From positions 1 to 64,000 of the forward strand of contig PDHQ01000183.1 of assembly GCA_003339415.1 (NCBI GenBank): a stretch of DNA of 64,000 nucleotides, in the 5' to 3' direction. The DNA comes from Ophiocordyceps camponoti-saundersi (nom. inval.). Taxonomy: Eukaryota; Ascomycota; Sordariomycetes; Hypocreales; Ophiocordycipitaceae. Shown here piece after piece: positions 12,000 to 25,377 of this stretch. The position numbers and the translations under genes are program-made. The number at the start of each line of letters is the position of its first letter. The first letter of the stretch is position 1. The notes below the pieces were generated by a model, which was not told the DNA's origin, did not search any database, and was given only the letters and a program-made list of their open reading frames with translations.

Positions 12000-14900
12000 G
12001 CCCCTTTTTCCGCCCCCTCCTCTACTTTAATATAATTATAAACTTTTACCTCTTTTATTTTTAATAAAGATTAAAACTTTTTTTAGAATATATAAAAGCG
12101 TAACTATTTTATTTATATTATATTTTATAGCCTTATTAGCTATAATTTTATTTATTTATAAGAATTATAATATAACTAATTTAAATACCTTTTATTTTTT
12201 AATATTTTATTATATAAACTTATAGATTTTAGTAACTAAGCGATTTTTTATATTTATAAATAATTAAACTTTTTCTTTTAGATACCTTTTATTATATCCG
12301 ATATAGTTTCTATTCTCTTTTATATTATACTTTTATTATAAATTATATTTATTTACTTACCTTTATTAGTAATCTAATCTAGCCTCTTTTTATAATATAA
12401 CTTTCTCTACCCTAACTTAACCCTAATAGCTACCTTTTTATATAGTAACTTTAACTTTTATTACTTTTTATAAGATTATTACGAAAAGTCCTCCTTTAAA
12501 ATAGCTAATTTTCTTAATCTTATAACTAGCTTTTATCTTAGACTTATTACGCCTTTAAGCGAAGTTACCTAGAAAATATATAATAAATAATCTAATATTA
12601 TTAACTTAGCCTAAACTACGCTAAACTACTAAGTAATATACTAAGGAAATAACCTTAACTTTATTAGCTCTAACTATATTCCGTAAGTTATTTATATAAA
12701 TATTAACCTCCGCCTTAATATTATATTAACTAAGATTTAGCGCTCTTTTTACTTAGATATATTTATAGCTAAGGTATAGAACTAACTTAAGCTTAAATTA
12801 TACTATACTTTTATATTTTAAAAGTTAGAAAAAGTAATTACCTTATTATATAAATAGCTAAAAATAATAATAAAGATTATAATATTATTACGCGTCCGTA
12901 TATACCTTATAATATAAAATTAGTAAAATTAAGTAATAATAGCTATTATAATAGCTACTAAGCGGGCTTAAAAATATTAGAAAGCTAACTTTATTAACTT
13001 TTACTAATAAGATTATTAAGAAATAATAAAGGTATAAAAGTCCGCGATTAGCGCGGCTTATTATAGCGCCTAGCGCGACTTTTTTAATAATATTTTAATA
13101 AACTTAATAATATTTTAAATAATAAAATATTAAGCTTAGTTTCGGAGCTAGGCCTCGCTAAAGCTTATATATATATTTACGTTATAAAAAAGCCCTAATT
13201 TAAACTTAATATTTACTTTCTTAAATAAAGCGATCTTACTTAGCTAATAATTTTTCCTTACTCTTACCGCTTTAGCCCCTCCTCTTATTTTAAATAAACT
13301 TTTCCTTTCTTTTTATATTAAATATTCGATTATTACTAATAATATTTATTTTACTTTTTTCTTAATTACTTTATAAAAGTCCGCTAGCCTTAATAAGATT
13401 TTAGTTAAGTTCCTAAAAAGATATAGACCCCTCCTTATCTAAATTTTCTAAAAAATCTTCTAAAGCTATATTAATAATAGCTATTTCCTATTATAATTTA
13501 AAGCTTTTAATATTATAGTTATCTATAAGGTAAGTAAATTATTAGCTATATATTATATTTTAAGCGGGTATAAGCTAATTTCGCTTTTTAATATAATAAG
13601 GAAAGTCCTAAAAATAATTATCGCTAGGAAAATAGCGTTTATAATAAAAGCGGCTAATATCCTCTTAAATAGCTAAATAAGTAATAAGCTATAACGCTTT
13701 ACTAATATTATAATCCTTATATTTACTAAAATTATTAAAATTATCTAAAATTAGGGCGGCACCGCCTTACTCCTCTTACTAAACTTTACCGGAGCTTTTA
13801 ACTATATTTTTTATAATAAGCTAATAGTTATTCTTAACTACTTAAGCTTTTCTAAATAAGTTATAGCGTTTATTTATTTTTATTTTACTACTAAAACCTT
13901 ATAACTTAAGTTTAACTATAAGCTTAGTAATATTTTCCTAATTTAGTAAAAGGTCCCTTAAAAATCCTTTATATTACTAATTCTTTTCTTATTATATATA
14001 TTTTTACTATATCGATATTTAAACTTAATAACTAAACTACTTATAGTAAGCTTCGCTAATAATATTAATATATTTAATATTAGATATAATAAAGCTTAGG
14101 TACTTTTTTAACTTAAGTAAGTATAGCGAATTTATAAATAATAAGCTTTCGAGTATAAAATAACCTTTTAGCTAGCTAAAAGTAAGTTAATATATTTTAC
14201 GAAAGCTAAGAAAATAAATATAACTTAGCTTTAGCTTAGTATAAAAATAGTATAGCTTATATAAAAAGTAAGACTTTTAGGAGTCTAGCTATATTATAAA
14301 TTTTAATAAAAATCTTATTTTTTAAAACTCGCTACTAAACTTAAGCGCTAATATTTAGCTCTTACTAAGATTACTATATTAATATAAGGTTATACCTTAT
14401 TAAAAGTAAAGGAGGTATATACTAAAGTTATTAAATTAGTAATTATATTTAGTATATCTTAATTCGCCTTATTTATATAATTAAAAGGGAAACTATATAG
14501 CCTTATTATAAAAGCGCTAGCTATAGAATAGTTTAAATACTTAAAAGTTATTACCGAAGCTTATAAAGCTACTCCTCTTTATTATATTAAAATAAAAGCT
14601 TTCGTCCCCCCCCTTAACTTATATTTTACTTACTAAATAGCTTATATTTATTACCGCCTTTAATATATAAGTATAATAAACCTTATCCGCACCGCGGTAA
14701 AGAAAGCTACTAAGTAAGTTAGATATAAGTATAAGGGGCGCCCTTATTAATAAAGATATTAAGTATTATAAGATTTAAAGGAATTTTATAAAATATAAAC
14801 TAAACCTAAACTAGAGGCTAGATATATATAATATAACTTTAATATTAAACTCTAAGAAAAGTAGCTTCTTTAATAATATTCCTAAAAAGGTAAGCTTAAG

Positions 14901-15350
14901 AAATATAAGTAATTTTATAGCTACCCTATTAATAAACTATTATAGCTTAAGGCTAGGACCGCTTTATATATTTACGAAAAACTTCTTAAGTTTATTAGTA
15001 TAATATTTATATAATTTTAAACTAGATATATTAAACTTAATTTTTTTCTCTAAGCTTATAAGGTCCCTAAGGTAATTTTAAAATAATACTTTTATAATAA
15101 TAGCGATAAAATAATATTATATATTTTTCTTAATTATACTTTTATTTATAAAAATAGGCCACTCCTTAATATTAACTAGCGACTAATATAGGACTAGTAT
15201 AACCTTACTAAAGCGCTTAATAATTTTTAATTTATAGCTAGATTTATATATTAGTTTTTTTCGCTTAAATAACTACGCTAATTTAACTTTATAATATTAC
15301 TTTATAAAGGTAAAATAGATAAGGGAGATAGGGCCTTCGGCCCCGTAATA
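12000..15350 (+). pseudogene. LINE2 ORF2: AP endonuclease + reverse transcriptase
   Basis: The endonuclease motif GDFNxHHPLWDYY appears as S-N-F-N-F-Y-Y-F-L-stop-D-Y-Y at 12444-12482. The RT active site FADD appears as F-A-N-N-I-N-I-F at 14052-14075. Both codon series are in the same frame 1608 bp apart, so RIP substitutions and not indels killed this ORF. Upstream of FADD are recognisable RT blocks (a YRPISL-type segment near 13560 and a QGVPQGSP-type segment near 13950). The C-terminal part, to about 15350, resembles the zinc-binding tail of fungal Tad-type LINEs. The endonuclease nicks target DNA and the RT copies element RNA onto it. The start is approximate. Confidence 0.85.
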
Positions 15351-17128
15351 GATATATAAAAACTACTTTATAATAATAACTTTATTATTTATTTTATTAG
15401 CTACTTACCTAGCTTTAAAGCTAGACTATTTTAACTATATATAAGGTATTAACTTAACCGCGTAAAGCGTAAGACTAACCGCGCTTATTATAGCTATAGC
15501 CTTAGCTATAACCTTAACCTTAACTATAATTATAAGCGTAAATTAAAGCTACCTACTCCTCCTTTACTAATAGCTTCTCCTTTTTACTAGATATAATATA
15601 ATCGCTAACTAATATTATAAAATTTTTATTACTAAATATATTATTAACTAAACTATCTTAAATAAGATTAGGAATCTCTTTATAAGGAGGCGGCGCGGTT
15701 ACGGTATAGGCGCTAGTAATATCCTCCTTAGTAGCGGGGGTAATTTTAATACTTAAGGTAAAAGTAATCTTAGGCTTACTAAGCTTATTAGCCTCTAATT
15801 TAAATTTAATAAATATTAAAATAAAAGCGGAATTAGTAATAAGAGGCGGAGTATAAAAGATAAGAAGATAATTAATAGGAAATAAGCTCCCTTATAAGCG
15901 CGTATTATTCTTAGTAGCGCGGCGGATATAATATAATTTCTTAGTTAACTATTTTAAAAAAGTTAATTACTTATATATAAAAAATACGCTATTTTTATAT
16001 TTAAGCTAATATAATAGCGATAAGTTAGTTAGCGCTAATTAGACTTTTAGTTACCTTAATAATAAAGTCCTCCCTAATAGTAAGAGGCTATAAGCTTTAG
16101 AATAATATATAGCTAGTAGCTACTTATATAACTTAATTAGCGTAAGTATTATTATAATACGTAATAGCGCGTATCTTTTTAACGCGCTAAATTATATTTT
16201 TCTACTATACTTATTAGTATAAGATTTACTATAAACTTAATATAACCTTAATATTACTTATTATTTAAGCGTTATAATTAAAGCTTAGCTAATAGGTAAC
16301 TTTAACCGCAGCGCGAATAATATTAGCTATAGCGGGATTATTAATTAGCTAATACTTAGTACGATTATTTATATATTTAATATAAGCCGCGCTTAGATAG
16401 TTTACCTTAATTATTAGTAAATATAAATATATACTAAGGCTAAGTATTTACTTTTTTATACTTAATAAAGGTTTCTAAAGCTAATAAGCGTACTAATATA
16501 CCTTACGTAAGATACCGCTTAAGGAAAGTTAGGTTTAGCGGGTATTTTACTTTAGTATAAGTTAGCTATAAACTAGTTACGCGCGCTAAGGATTACTTAT
16601 ATAGTTAAAATTATTAAAAAAATAATAAGATAATAATAACTTACTTATATTAGTAGGAGCGACCCCCCCCTTTTTATATACCTCTAAGCTTTAAGTTACT
16701 AATTTATAAAAACTAACTTCCTAATTAGGAAAGCTTTCTAATTAGGAAAGCTTAAAAAAAGGGTATATACTTAAGTATATATTATACGTAAAGAAGGTAT
16801 ATAGCTATATACTTAAAAGTTAAGTAATATATACTTAGAGGCTAGGGAGGTATATACTAATATATATAGGTAATACGCACCGCCGCTATTATTATCTTTT
16901 CCTTATCTTATCTATCTTTTCTTATCTTTCCTTACGTTATATAGTATTATCGTAACTAACGGTTACTTTCTTTATACGCGCAGAGCGCCTAGCCTAGCCC
17001 CGAGCCGGACGCAGTCTTACTATATAGTAGGGGATTTTACCTCTTTTAGGAGGGTTTTTCCTACTTAACTTACTGCCGAGGTTCTAGTAGCTACCTTTAT
17101 AGCTTTTAAAGTACTATAATAATAATAA
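15351..17128 (+). other. LINE2 3' region with terminal stem-type motif
   Basis: A 1.8-kb 3' region after ORF2. A minus-strand frame with relatively few stops lies at about 15430-15900, but nothing in it was recognised. At 16718-16751 two 17-bp copies of a unit containing the palindrome tcctaattagga occur in tandem. The last ~130 bp carry taggggattttacctc followed by gagggtttttcc, similar in layout to the 3' ends of LINE1, the SINE and element E. The tail is (ATA)n. Confidence 0.6.
16718..16751. repeat. 2 x 17-bp palindromic repeat
   Basis: Two adjacent units, ttcctaattaggaaagc and tttctaattaggaaagc, differ by one transition. Each contains a perfect or near-perfect 12-bp palindrome able to form a hairpin in RNA. 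They lie in the LINE2 3' region. Confidence 0.9.
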
Positions 17129-17142
17129 TAACTTATCGTAAT

Positions 17143-18485
17143 CTTTCTTTTTTAAATTTTACTTTTAAGCTATTATAGCTACGTTATATATTACTTTAAG
17201 TTAATAGATATATATAATATATACCCTTTAAGCATATTACTTATAATATTATTATAGCGTATTTATTACTTTATAATTAATAATATTAATTTTACTTACT
17301 TAACTTTTCTAATATAATATAATTTCTTCCTTATCGATAAAGACTTATCCCTTATTAAAGTTTATTTTATCGCTTTTAATAAGTACTATCTTAAGCTTAG
17401 ATTTAAACCTTATAGCGCTAAGTATATTTTACTCTTTTATTACGAATATATTAATACCTAATATAAGTATATTATCTATTTATAAGCTAATAAGACTAAA
17501 TAATAAAAGGTTTTTAGCCGAAACTAAAAGATAAGCGCTATAAGTTAAAGTAGCTATATTTAGCTTTTTTAAATAATAGTTTTAATATATATAAAACTAG
17601 TAAATATTTACTTTAGTAATTTTATAAAGAGGATATATTACCTTAATAATAATATATTTTAAATACTGCTTCTTAAGTTTATTAAGTAGCTTTATAAAAA
17701 TTATATATAATAATAAAGTAGTAAATTATAAATTCGCTTAGGTAATATCTTATATTGCTAAAATTATACTTTACTTAAGAAAGGTTAGTGCTAATATTAG
17801 GATAAGTTATTAGCTAACTTTTTAAATTATTAAAAACTAAGTTAAGATAAATTTCTTTTTTTAGTTACTATACCTTATAATAATAAGTTACGATTTCTTA
17901 TATAAGTATATTATCTTTCCCTTTATCTCCTATATTATATATATATAAAAAATATAATATCTATTATACTTTTTAGTATTAAATCTCTTAAACCTAAAAA
18001 CCCCCTTTCTAATAAGTTTATCTATCTCCTCCTAGTTAGATACTTTAAATAGTTCGCTTAGGGTTATAATTTTATTAGCTATATAAAGTTAAATCGCTAG
18101 CTTATAATTATTAGACTTTTTTTATATTATATAGGAGGTTTTATATAACTTACGCGATAGTAACAGAATCTTAAATCTAATCTTTTTTTATATTTTCTTA
18201 ATATAACCTTAATATAACCTTAATTATTATTTATATTAGTTATAATACTTATTATAGCTAGTAATATAATTATTACTAAGTCGCGGTTATTACTTAAGAG
18301 CGTTTATATAAGCTTTATATTAGCTCGCTTAAGACTTATTATATTATAACTTATATTACTTTAGCTTACTAAGGAGATAATATATTTATAATAATAATTT
18401 ATCGCGTTTAAGTCTTCGTAATATAGTTTAATATATATAAATTAGAACTTCTAAGGCTTTTATATTATATTAATTATTATATTAT
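17143..18485 (-). pseudogene. Copia-D reverse transcriptase remnant
   Basis: The minus strand at 17471-17485 reads L-stop-I-D-N, the mutated form of the L-Q-T-D-D active-site motif of fungal Copia RT. The surrounding sequence (about 17760-17960) aligns with the RT of Copia-G1 (20200-20400). The segment is cut on the left by LINE2 and on the right by Copia-G1 (TSD attat at 18481-18485). It continues as the short stretch 25378-25774. Confidence 0.75.
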
Positions 18486-18895
18486 TATTATTTAGCCTTC
18501 GTAGTGCGTATACGGGAGTTAATAGCGATTACTAGTACTAAAAGTATAATTCTTCTAGTTTATAATATTCGTTTATATCTTCTTTATAATAAAGGGAATT
18601 TTACGTTTATTTATATATAAAATATCCTTATATATACTCTTTTCTTCTATACTTAATATTAAATTAAGTATAATCTAATCTTTTCCCGAAACTAATCTAA
18701 TATTAACTAGGAGTTTATTAAAGCTCCTATCTAAAATACTATAATAAAAATATAATCGAAACTTACCTTATTTCTTATTACCTAAGTCCCTCTAATATAT
18801 TCTATATAATATACCTCTTTTCCCCTTATCTTAAGTATATATAGATCTTATTTTATACTTATATAGATTTTAGTTATTTTTATATAAGTCTAATA
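18486..18895 (-). repeat. Copia-G1 3' LTR
   Basis: A 410-bp LTR, plus-strand ends tattatttagcc and agtctaata. The internal block tattaactaggagtttatta matches 24963-25372 and, in reverse, the LTRs of Copia-G2. Next to it lies the minus-strand purine tract that primes plus-strand DNA synthesis in this class. Confidence 0.9.
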
Positions 18896-20882
18896 TTAGT
18901 AACTTTTTCTTTTTCGGGAAGGGGCGATTCTTTAGCCCGTGCTAAGTTTAAGCGTTTCTCCTTCTAAGTTATAAAGCCTTAGACTTAGATATTAAAAGTA
19001 TTAATATCGATTAGGCGTTTTAGCGCCTTATTTAGATTATCCTTAGTTATAGCGTTTATAGAGTTATCTAAACTATTTATTTATCTAATTTCCTTAACTT
19101 CCTAATTCTTATAAAACTCTCTTATTAATATAATATTAATTATTAACCTTTTTTCTATTATAATTTTAAGCTTTACTAAATATTTATATAGCAAGTATAA
19201 GTTAATATAAATAATAGTTTAGATTACGCTTAATCTAAGTTTAGACTAAATTCTTATTAATATTAAGCTAATAAAAATACTAATATTAAAGCTAGCTAAT
19301 ATCTTATATATTTCGGATACTAATATAGACTATATTACTTTTTTATATTTTATTAAGCTTTAGTAAATAATATTCCTAGAAAGCGTAAACTTATCTTTAC
19401 CGCCGGTTTTTTATTTAAGTATAATAATATATCTAATTTATAAAGATAAGTTAGAGTTATTCGTAAGAGAATTATCGGTAAAAATATAAAGCTTTATATT
19501 ATTTAATAATATAAGGATATATTATAATCCTTAGTTTTAGTATTTTTACTACTATTATAGCTTTTTATTAAGCTTTTTATAATTTTTTCTATCCGGAGAT
19601 TATTTTTAAATAGCGACGGAAAAATTATAAGCAGCTTTAGGTTAATAAATAAAAGTAATATAGGTATTTTAAGTATATTATTTAAGGTATTACTAAATAT
19701 AATCTAAGGCGGAGTAGTTAATAGGTTAAATTTTAGCCGCTTAGCTTTTTTATTAAAGGGAGATTAAACTTAGGGTAAAGTTAATTTAAGATTTATTAAA
19801 GTTCGTAATATCCTTAGCTTAGAGAATAATCTTAAGTTTAGTATAAAACTAAGCGGCGGTTATCTACTTATCTTTTAGTAATCTAAAAGCTTTTATACTA
19901 AATATAAGAATATCGTTAGTTTATAAACTAATAAGCTTAAAATACGCTTAATTACTATATTTAATAAGAAGGTAAATATCGAAAGTTAATATCTATATCT
20001 ATAGCTATTAAAAATAGTAATCTTAGTAAGTCCGAAATTAATAAATATTAGCCTTCGTAATATTATATAGTAGCTTAATAATATAGATTATAATATTTAA
20101 AAAGTACTAGTTTTTTATTTTAGGAGGAAGTATAGCGATAATAGTTCTTTTAAGGTTAGATTATAATTATAAGTACGCTTAAGTAATATTATATAAGGCT
20201 AGTTTAAAGCTTAATTAAAAAATAGCTAAGGTAAAAGTAAGAATAAGCTATTAGCTAACTTATTATATTATTAGAAACTAGGTAAGGATAATATCCTTAC
20301 TCTTATTATTATAACTTATAATAATAAGCTTAGATTTTTTATATAAGTAGTTAGTGCCTATCCCCTTAATTTCCTAAACTATATAAGCTTTAAAAATATA
20401 AACGCTATAATATTTAATAATATTATATTTTTTTAAAAAAAAGATATCGTAGCTAATAAAGTTATTAATCTTTTAGATATTTAAGGCCTTAAAAAATTAG
20501 CTAGCTATTATAATCTTTCTTTTAGCTTAAAGCTTAAGAGATAATAATATATAATCTTTTTCCGTTTATATTATAAAGGTATTATTTATAGAAAAATTTT
20601 AAGGAATTTATATAGTAATTTTTAGATAAGGCGTTACTTAGGATAGTACCGAAATTAAGTTAATATTAGGAGGAGGTAAAGTTAATATTAATTCGGGGCT
20701 TTTATATAGAGGTATTAGAAAAGAGCGGATATATATAAACTAAAAAAAATAAAATCTATATAGGAGATTAATAGTAATATTATAACTATTAATAAAAAAA
20801 AAAGTATATAGTCTTATTTATTTACTAAGTTTACGCTAAATATAAACTTAGCTATTTAAAGGTAGCTATAGAATATCGGAGA

Positions 20883-20942
20883 GCGTCTAAAAATATTAGT
20901 CTCCTATAAGAGAGGCAGTTAGTTCGAATCCGGCGGAGGGCA
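20883..20942 (+). repeat. truncated tRNA-like head of SINE2
   Basis: Retains the B box gttcgaatcc (20912-20921) and the 3' acceptor strand ggcggagggca, but not the A box or the 5' acceptor strand. Without an A box, pol III transcription would be unlikely. Confidence 0.8.
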
Positions 20943-21457
20943 CGGGTATTTTTACCCTAACTATATAGCTAGGGTACGGTCCGACCCCGGCATAACCCCG
21001 GTAGGAGTAATAACCCTGCCGGGCTCCTTCCCTCCCTTAGTAGGAGTAGTAACCTAGCCGAGGCTTAGGTAAGGTAAGGCGTAGGGTAAGGGTATAGTTA
21101 GATAACGTAAGTTATTAGAAGAATAGGTCCCTTTTAATAGTAACTATAATTTAATAATAGAGTACGATTATAAAGTAATATATCTTCGCTACGGTATTTA
21201 CCGATATATATACCGGAATTACTTAGAACTTAGATAAGATATGCGATAAGAAGTATAAGTACCTCTCGCTTAGGACCGGCGTAATTTCGGATATTTCCTA
21301 TAATAATTAAGCTTTCCGATATAACGTAATTAGCTTATAAGCTAGCTAAATATATTAAGTAAGGGGTTTTCCCTTAGGCACTCCGGTTTTTCCTCTCTAT
21401 TAAACGATTATATACTTAGATACCTATATAAGTTACTAGAGTAATATAATATATATA
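20883..21457 (+). mobile_element. SINE2, 5'-truncated SINE
   Basis: 575 bp flanked by a 16-bp TSD, tatagaatatcggaga (20867-20882 and 21458-21473). It starts within the tRNA-like head, lacking the first ~20 nt including the A box. That is typical of incomplete target-primed reverse transcription. The body keeps much GC (ggtccgaccccggcataacc near 20982-21001). The tail runs through aaggggttttccctta and ccggtttttcc to a (TA)n end. The tail matches LINE1's 3' end in the same orientation. Confidence 0.88.
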
Positions 21458-24400
21458 TATAGAATATCGGAGATATCGGAGCTATTTTATATAAATAAAG
21501 CGTTACGGATTATCTATTAGGTATAATATTTCTAGAGTTTAGTTATAGCTTTTTAGATAGCGGTAGCTTATTATAAAGTAAAAAGGGTTAGAGCTAAGTT
21601 AAGGTATATATATAAGTAAGCTTTAAAAACTAAAAAAGTTAGGATAAGTTTATTAAGTTTTACTATATCGTTAATTACTTTTATAGCTATTTATAAGATA
21701 GAATCCTAACTAATATTAGGTTAAAGTTTAGCTAAAATTACCTTATAAGCGTATTAAAAGGGGGTATAGTATTATTTAACTTTCCTAACTAATTAATATA
21801 CCTTAATAAGGACCTAGGTATATATAATACTTAAAGTAGCGGCCTTAGAATAGAACTCCTAAAAATCGAAGTTTTTTTTAATATTATAATAAATAATATT
21901 AGGGGGTTTAAGGTAAATATCGATTTAAATTATATAAAAGGTATTCTAAGTATCTTTCGTAGAGAGAGATAGGAGAAACTAAGTAGCTTAGAAAGCTATA
22001 GCTTAGTCGATAATATATAAGATAGCTTATTAGTTAATATAGAGAATATTTACGATAACTTTAAAATTAAAATTACGGTTATCTTTTAGCTTAAATTTAA
22101 ATTATTAGGGCGTAAAGCTATTTAATTAGTATTAATAATAAACTTTAAAGATAGCCTTAATAGCTTAGATATCGATATTATATCTAGCTTAAGTAAGTAA
22201 TTAGTATAGATAGGATACGCTAAGGTACTTAAATTATTTATAAATTTAGCGTATTTTTTACTTAGTAAAATATAATATTATTTTTTTTAAAAATAAAAAG
22301 AAAAACTAAGGATAACTTTATTTATATATAATAGGGATCTTAGTTATATTATAGATAAGGTAATTTAAAGTATTATAGAAGAATATCTTTAATTAATTTA
22401 TATTTACTAAGTATAAAAGGAATAAGGTTTAAGTAAGTAAGATATAGAATATAATCTTACTTACCGGGGTTATAATTTAAATAAAGCTAAAAAAGGTAAT
22501 AGTTTAACTTTTATTAAATTTAATAAATACTTAGCTAGCGATAAACTTATTAAAAAATAGTAAGGGTATAAAAAGCTATAATACTTTAAACTAAGATTAA
22601 CTTAATATCGATATAGATACTATACCGATATTAATTAGAATACCTTAGAATATTATTTAAAAATAGCGGTCTATTAAGGTAAAATAAGTAGCGGGAGCTA
22701 TAATAAGTATAAGCTTATAAAAATTATCTCCTATTAGGAAATATATATATATTAACTAATATAATATTTTAGCTACCTAAAGTAATATTAATAATAAGTT
22801 TTCTATTAATTCTATAATTTAAAGTATATAAAATATTTAAGTTAATTATATAAATAATAAAGTATAGTATAAAGTTTCGGTAAGTTTATAAAATAGGAAT
22901 ACCTATCTATTATCGCTATCCTCTTTTAGCACTTTTTCTATCTTTTTAAAGTTTATAAGATAAGCGTTAAAGTTAACTTTTATATTAGTAAAAATATAAT
23001 AAGCTAGAAATAAATATCTAAATATTTTACGTTCCTTTTCTATATATTTAGAGGACTAATATTTAATCTTACCGTAAATAAAATACTTATAGTTCTATAA
23101 GGTATTAGCTTTTAAGTTATAAGTAAAGTTATTTCCGCTATTATTATAATATTAGTTTAAGGGCTAGTTAAAGGTTTTCTAATATTAGCGATTAAGGTAA
23201 AAAATATCGGGGCTTAGAGCGTTAGGAGGAGGTAGTAGTAAGTAAGAGCTTTAAATATATTACGAGCTATTAAATTAATAAGTTAGGGCTATTTCTAAAA
23301 AGGAACGGAGGTTAGATATAAGTATCTCCATATTTTTCGTAAGTTTAAAAAATATAAATTCTAATTTAAGGACGCTTCGGTAAGCGTTAATAAAGGTTAT
23401 CTATAAAAAGGCGTTACTAATATAATTAGAACTAAGAATATATTAATAAAGATCTAATTTATTAAAAAGTTTCTATAAGACTTTATATAATTTACTTTTA
23501 AGGTATAAAGTTCGAACTATCTAGTAAGTAGTAAATATCTAATTTATATAATAATAAGAGTAGTTAATATTTATATTAAAATATTTTATATTTAAAAATA
23601 TATATTACGGAAAGTAAAAGATTAGTTAATATAATTAAGATAATATTATTTTACTTAGCTTAAAAGAATATATAAAAAAATTATATAAAAATAAAATAAG
23701 TAAATTTTTAAAATAAAGTAAGTATTTATAAAAATACGGACCTTATTATCTAAGAAATTATAAGGTTCGCCTAAATATATAGTATTCTTATTTTAGATTT
23801 TAGTAAATTAAGTAATTATTTCTAAATTAATATATATATTAGGAAATTTAATTAGGGGTAGTATAGAGAAAGTAAAAGTATTTAGTATAAGTTCGTCCTA
23901 AAATTAAGGTATTTTCGATAAAAATCCTCGTTAATATTAATAAAATTTTATATTAATATCTAAATAAGGACCTTAGCTATTAATATTAAGTTTAGCTATA
24001 CTTACTAATAGTTTTTTAATAAATATATTTAGTAAGGATTATATTCTTTAAGCGGTAGCTTAAGGGTCCTAGAATAGGTATATTATTAGTTACTAGGTAA
24101 GTTAAACTAGTAAGTTTTAAGATAATATATCTAATTATAATATCTAAGGGTTAGGGATAATTTAGATTTAAATATTCCTAGCGTCTAAGCTAGGCCCTAG
24201 TTAAGGTACTATCTACTATTATAAGGTTAATACGGTAGTAATTTAGGTTTCCGTCTTAGTTTCTAATATTAATCTTATAAGGATTATAAGTCCTAGTTTA
24301 AAAAAGGTTTTATTATATACCTAGGCCGGCTATATAGGAGGTTTATTTATATTTAAAAGTTTTTTAAGTTCTTTTAAAGTAAGTTTCTTAGATCTGCTAA

Positions 24401-24962
24401 TATAAATTCCTTATCTTATAAGAAAGCTTTAGGTAAGGTCTCTTATAAATACTTATCCTATTTCCTACGTTTTCGTTTTCTAGCTATTAAAATATTATTA
24501 GAAAAGGTTAAATAAAGCGAGATTAGAGAGTTACTTATTACTTTTAACGAATAAGATAAATCTCGCTATTACTAGTTTAATTATCTCTACGTTTTCGTAA
24601 TCTCCTAATATATTATTATCTTAGCGATCTAAGTTAAACTAATTCTAATATCGTTTCGGGATCTTAGTATATTTAAATACTTCCTAAGTTAGCTAGTTAT
24701 AATATTTAAGGAGTTTTATTCTATCTTTAGGAGGGGTGCTTATAGTTATAAGTAAGTTTTTAAACTAGCTTTAAATAAATATCGTAAAATATTTAGGTTA
24801 GCTTTTTTAAAAGTTCTAAAAGGGGTCCTATATAGCCTTTTATTAACTTTTTAATTAATTATAGCTTACCTTTATACGGTCACTTTCGTAAAAGTCTACT
24901 ATTAAAGTTAATTATTTTATCCTTACTAATCTATAATTAACTAAATTTTAACTACTAATTAG

Positions 24963-25372
24963 TATTAGTTAGCCTTTATAATATATATACGAGAGTTAAT
25001 AATAATTACTAATACTAAAGGTATAATTCTTTTAGTTTATAATATTTATTTATATCTTCTTTAAAATAAAGGGAATTCTACGTTTACTTATATATAAAAT
25101 ATCCTTACGTATACTCTCTTCTTCTATACTTAATATTAGATTAAGTATAATCTAATCTCTTTCCGAAATTAATCCGATATTAATTAGGAGTTTATTAAAG
25201 CTCCTATCTAAAATATTATAATAAAAATATAATCGAAACTTACCTTACTTCTTATTACCTAAGTCCCTTTAATACGTTTTACGTAATATACCCCTTTTCC
25301 CCCTATCCTAAGTATATATAGATCTTATTCTATACCCGTATAGATTTTAGTTATTCTTATATAAGTCTAACA
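24963..25372 (-). repeat. Copia-G1 5' LTR
   Basis: 410 bp, plus-strand ends tattagttagcc and agtctaaca. The final aca is the only unmutated LTR terminus of this pair. On the minus strand it is followed by ctaattagtagttaaaa, the shared post-LTR motif. Confidence 0.92.
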
Positions 25373-25377
25373 ATTAT

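Larger units (their letters stand above)
10415..17128 (+). mobile_element. LINE2, Tad1-like non-LTR retrotransposon
   Basis: A 6.7-kb element bounded by a 14-bp TSD, taacttattataat (10401-10414) and taacttatcgtaat (17129-17142); the two differences are both RIP-type changes. It ends in an (ATA)n tail at about 17115-17128. Order on the plus strand: GC-rich 5' region, gag ORF with zinc knuckles, endonuclease plus reverse transcriptase ORF, then a 1.8-kb 3' region. Such elements copy themselves by target-primed reverse transcription. It is inserted in Copia-D, and the Copia-D RT sequence resumes at 17143. Confidence 0.85.
18896..24900 (-). pseudogene. Copia-G1 gag-pol polyprotein
   Basis: The minus strand at 19912-19926 gives L-stop-T-N-D, the mutated LQTDD catalytic motif of Copia RT. 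At about 20070-20330 it gives an N-I-T-stop-A-Y-L series followed by K-L-L-Y-N-I-T, the mutated DITQAY and KPLYGI segments of the RVT_2 domain. RNase H follows toward 18.9 kb; integrase and gag lie toward 24.9 kb. SINE2 interrupts it at 20883-21457. A plus-strand frame across 21500-24300 has as few stops, but the RT motifs, purine tract and primer-site motif all favour the minus strand. Confidence 0.72.
18486..25372 (-). mobile_element. Copia-G1, LTR retrotransposon
   Basis: Two 410-bp LTRs (18486-18895 and 24963-25372) with TSD attat (18481-18485 and 25373-25377). The right LTR keeps an unmutated aca end. Minus orientation is shown by ctaattagtagtta next to the right LTR, by gaaaaagaaaaagttactaa on the minus strand next to the left LTR, and by RT motifs on the minus strand. 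Its own interior is ~5.5 kb once SINE2 (575 bp) is removed. It is inserted in the RT part of Copia-D and is a sister of Copia-G2. Confidence 0.9.

Noticed and set aside
21480..24300. A long plus-strand frame (~900 codons, ~6% stops) in Copia-G1 that looked like a novel non-retroviral gene carried between LTRs.
   Set aside because: The minus strand has Copia RT motifs (LQTND at 19926-19912, DITQAY- and KPLYGI-type segments near 20.1-20.3 kb), and the purine tract and primer-site motif also give minus orientation. The sister Copia-G2 has coding on the matching strand. The frame is an antisense shadow, made more open because RIP removes TGA.
18486..25372. Calling Copia-G1 a Gypsy (Ty3) element at first sight.
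   Set aside because: Once read on the correct strand, the RT carries the LQTDD-type motif and follows integrase, the Ty1/Copia order.
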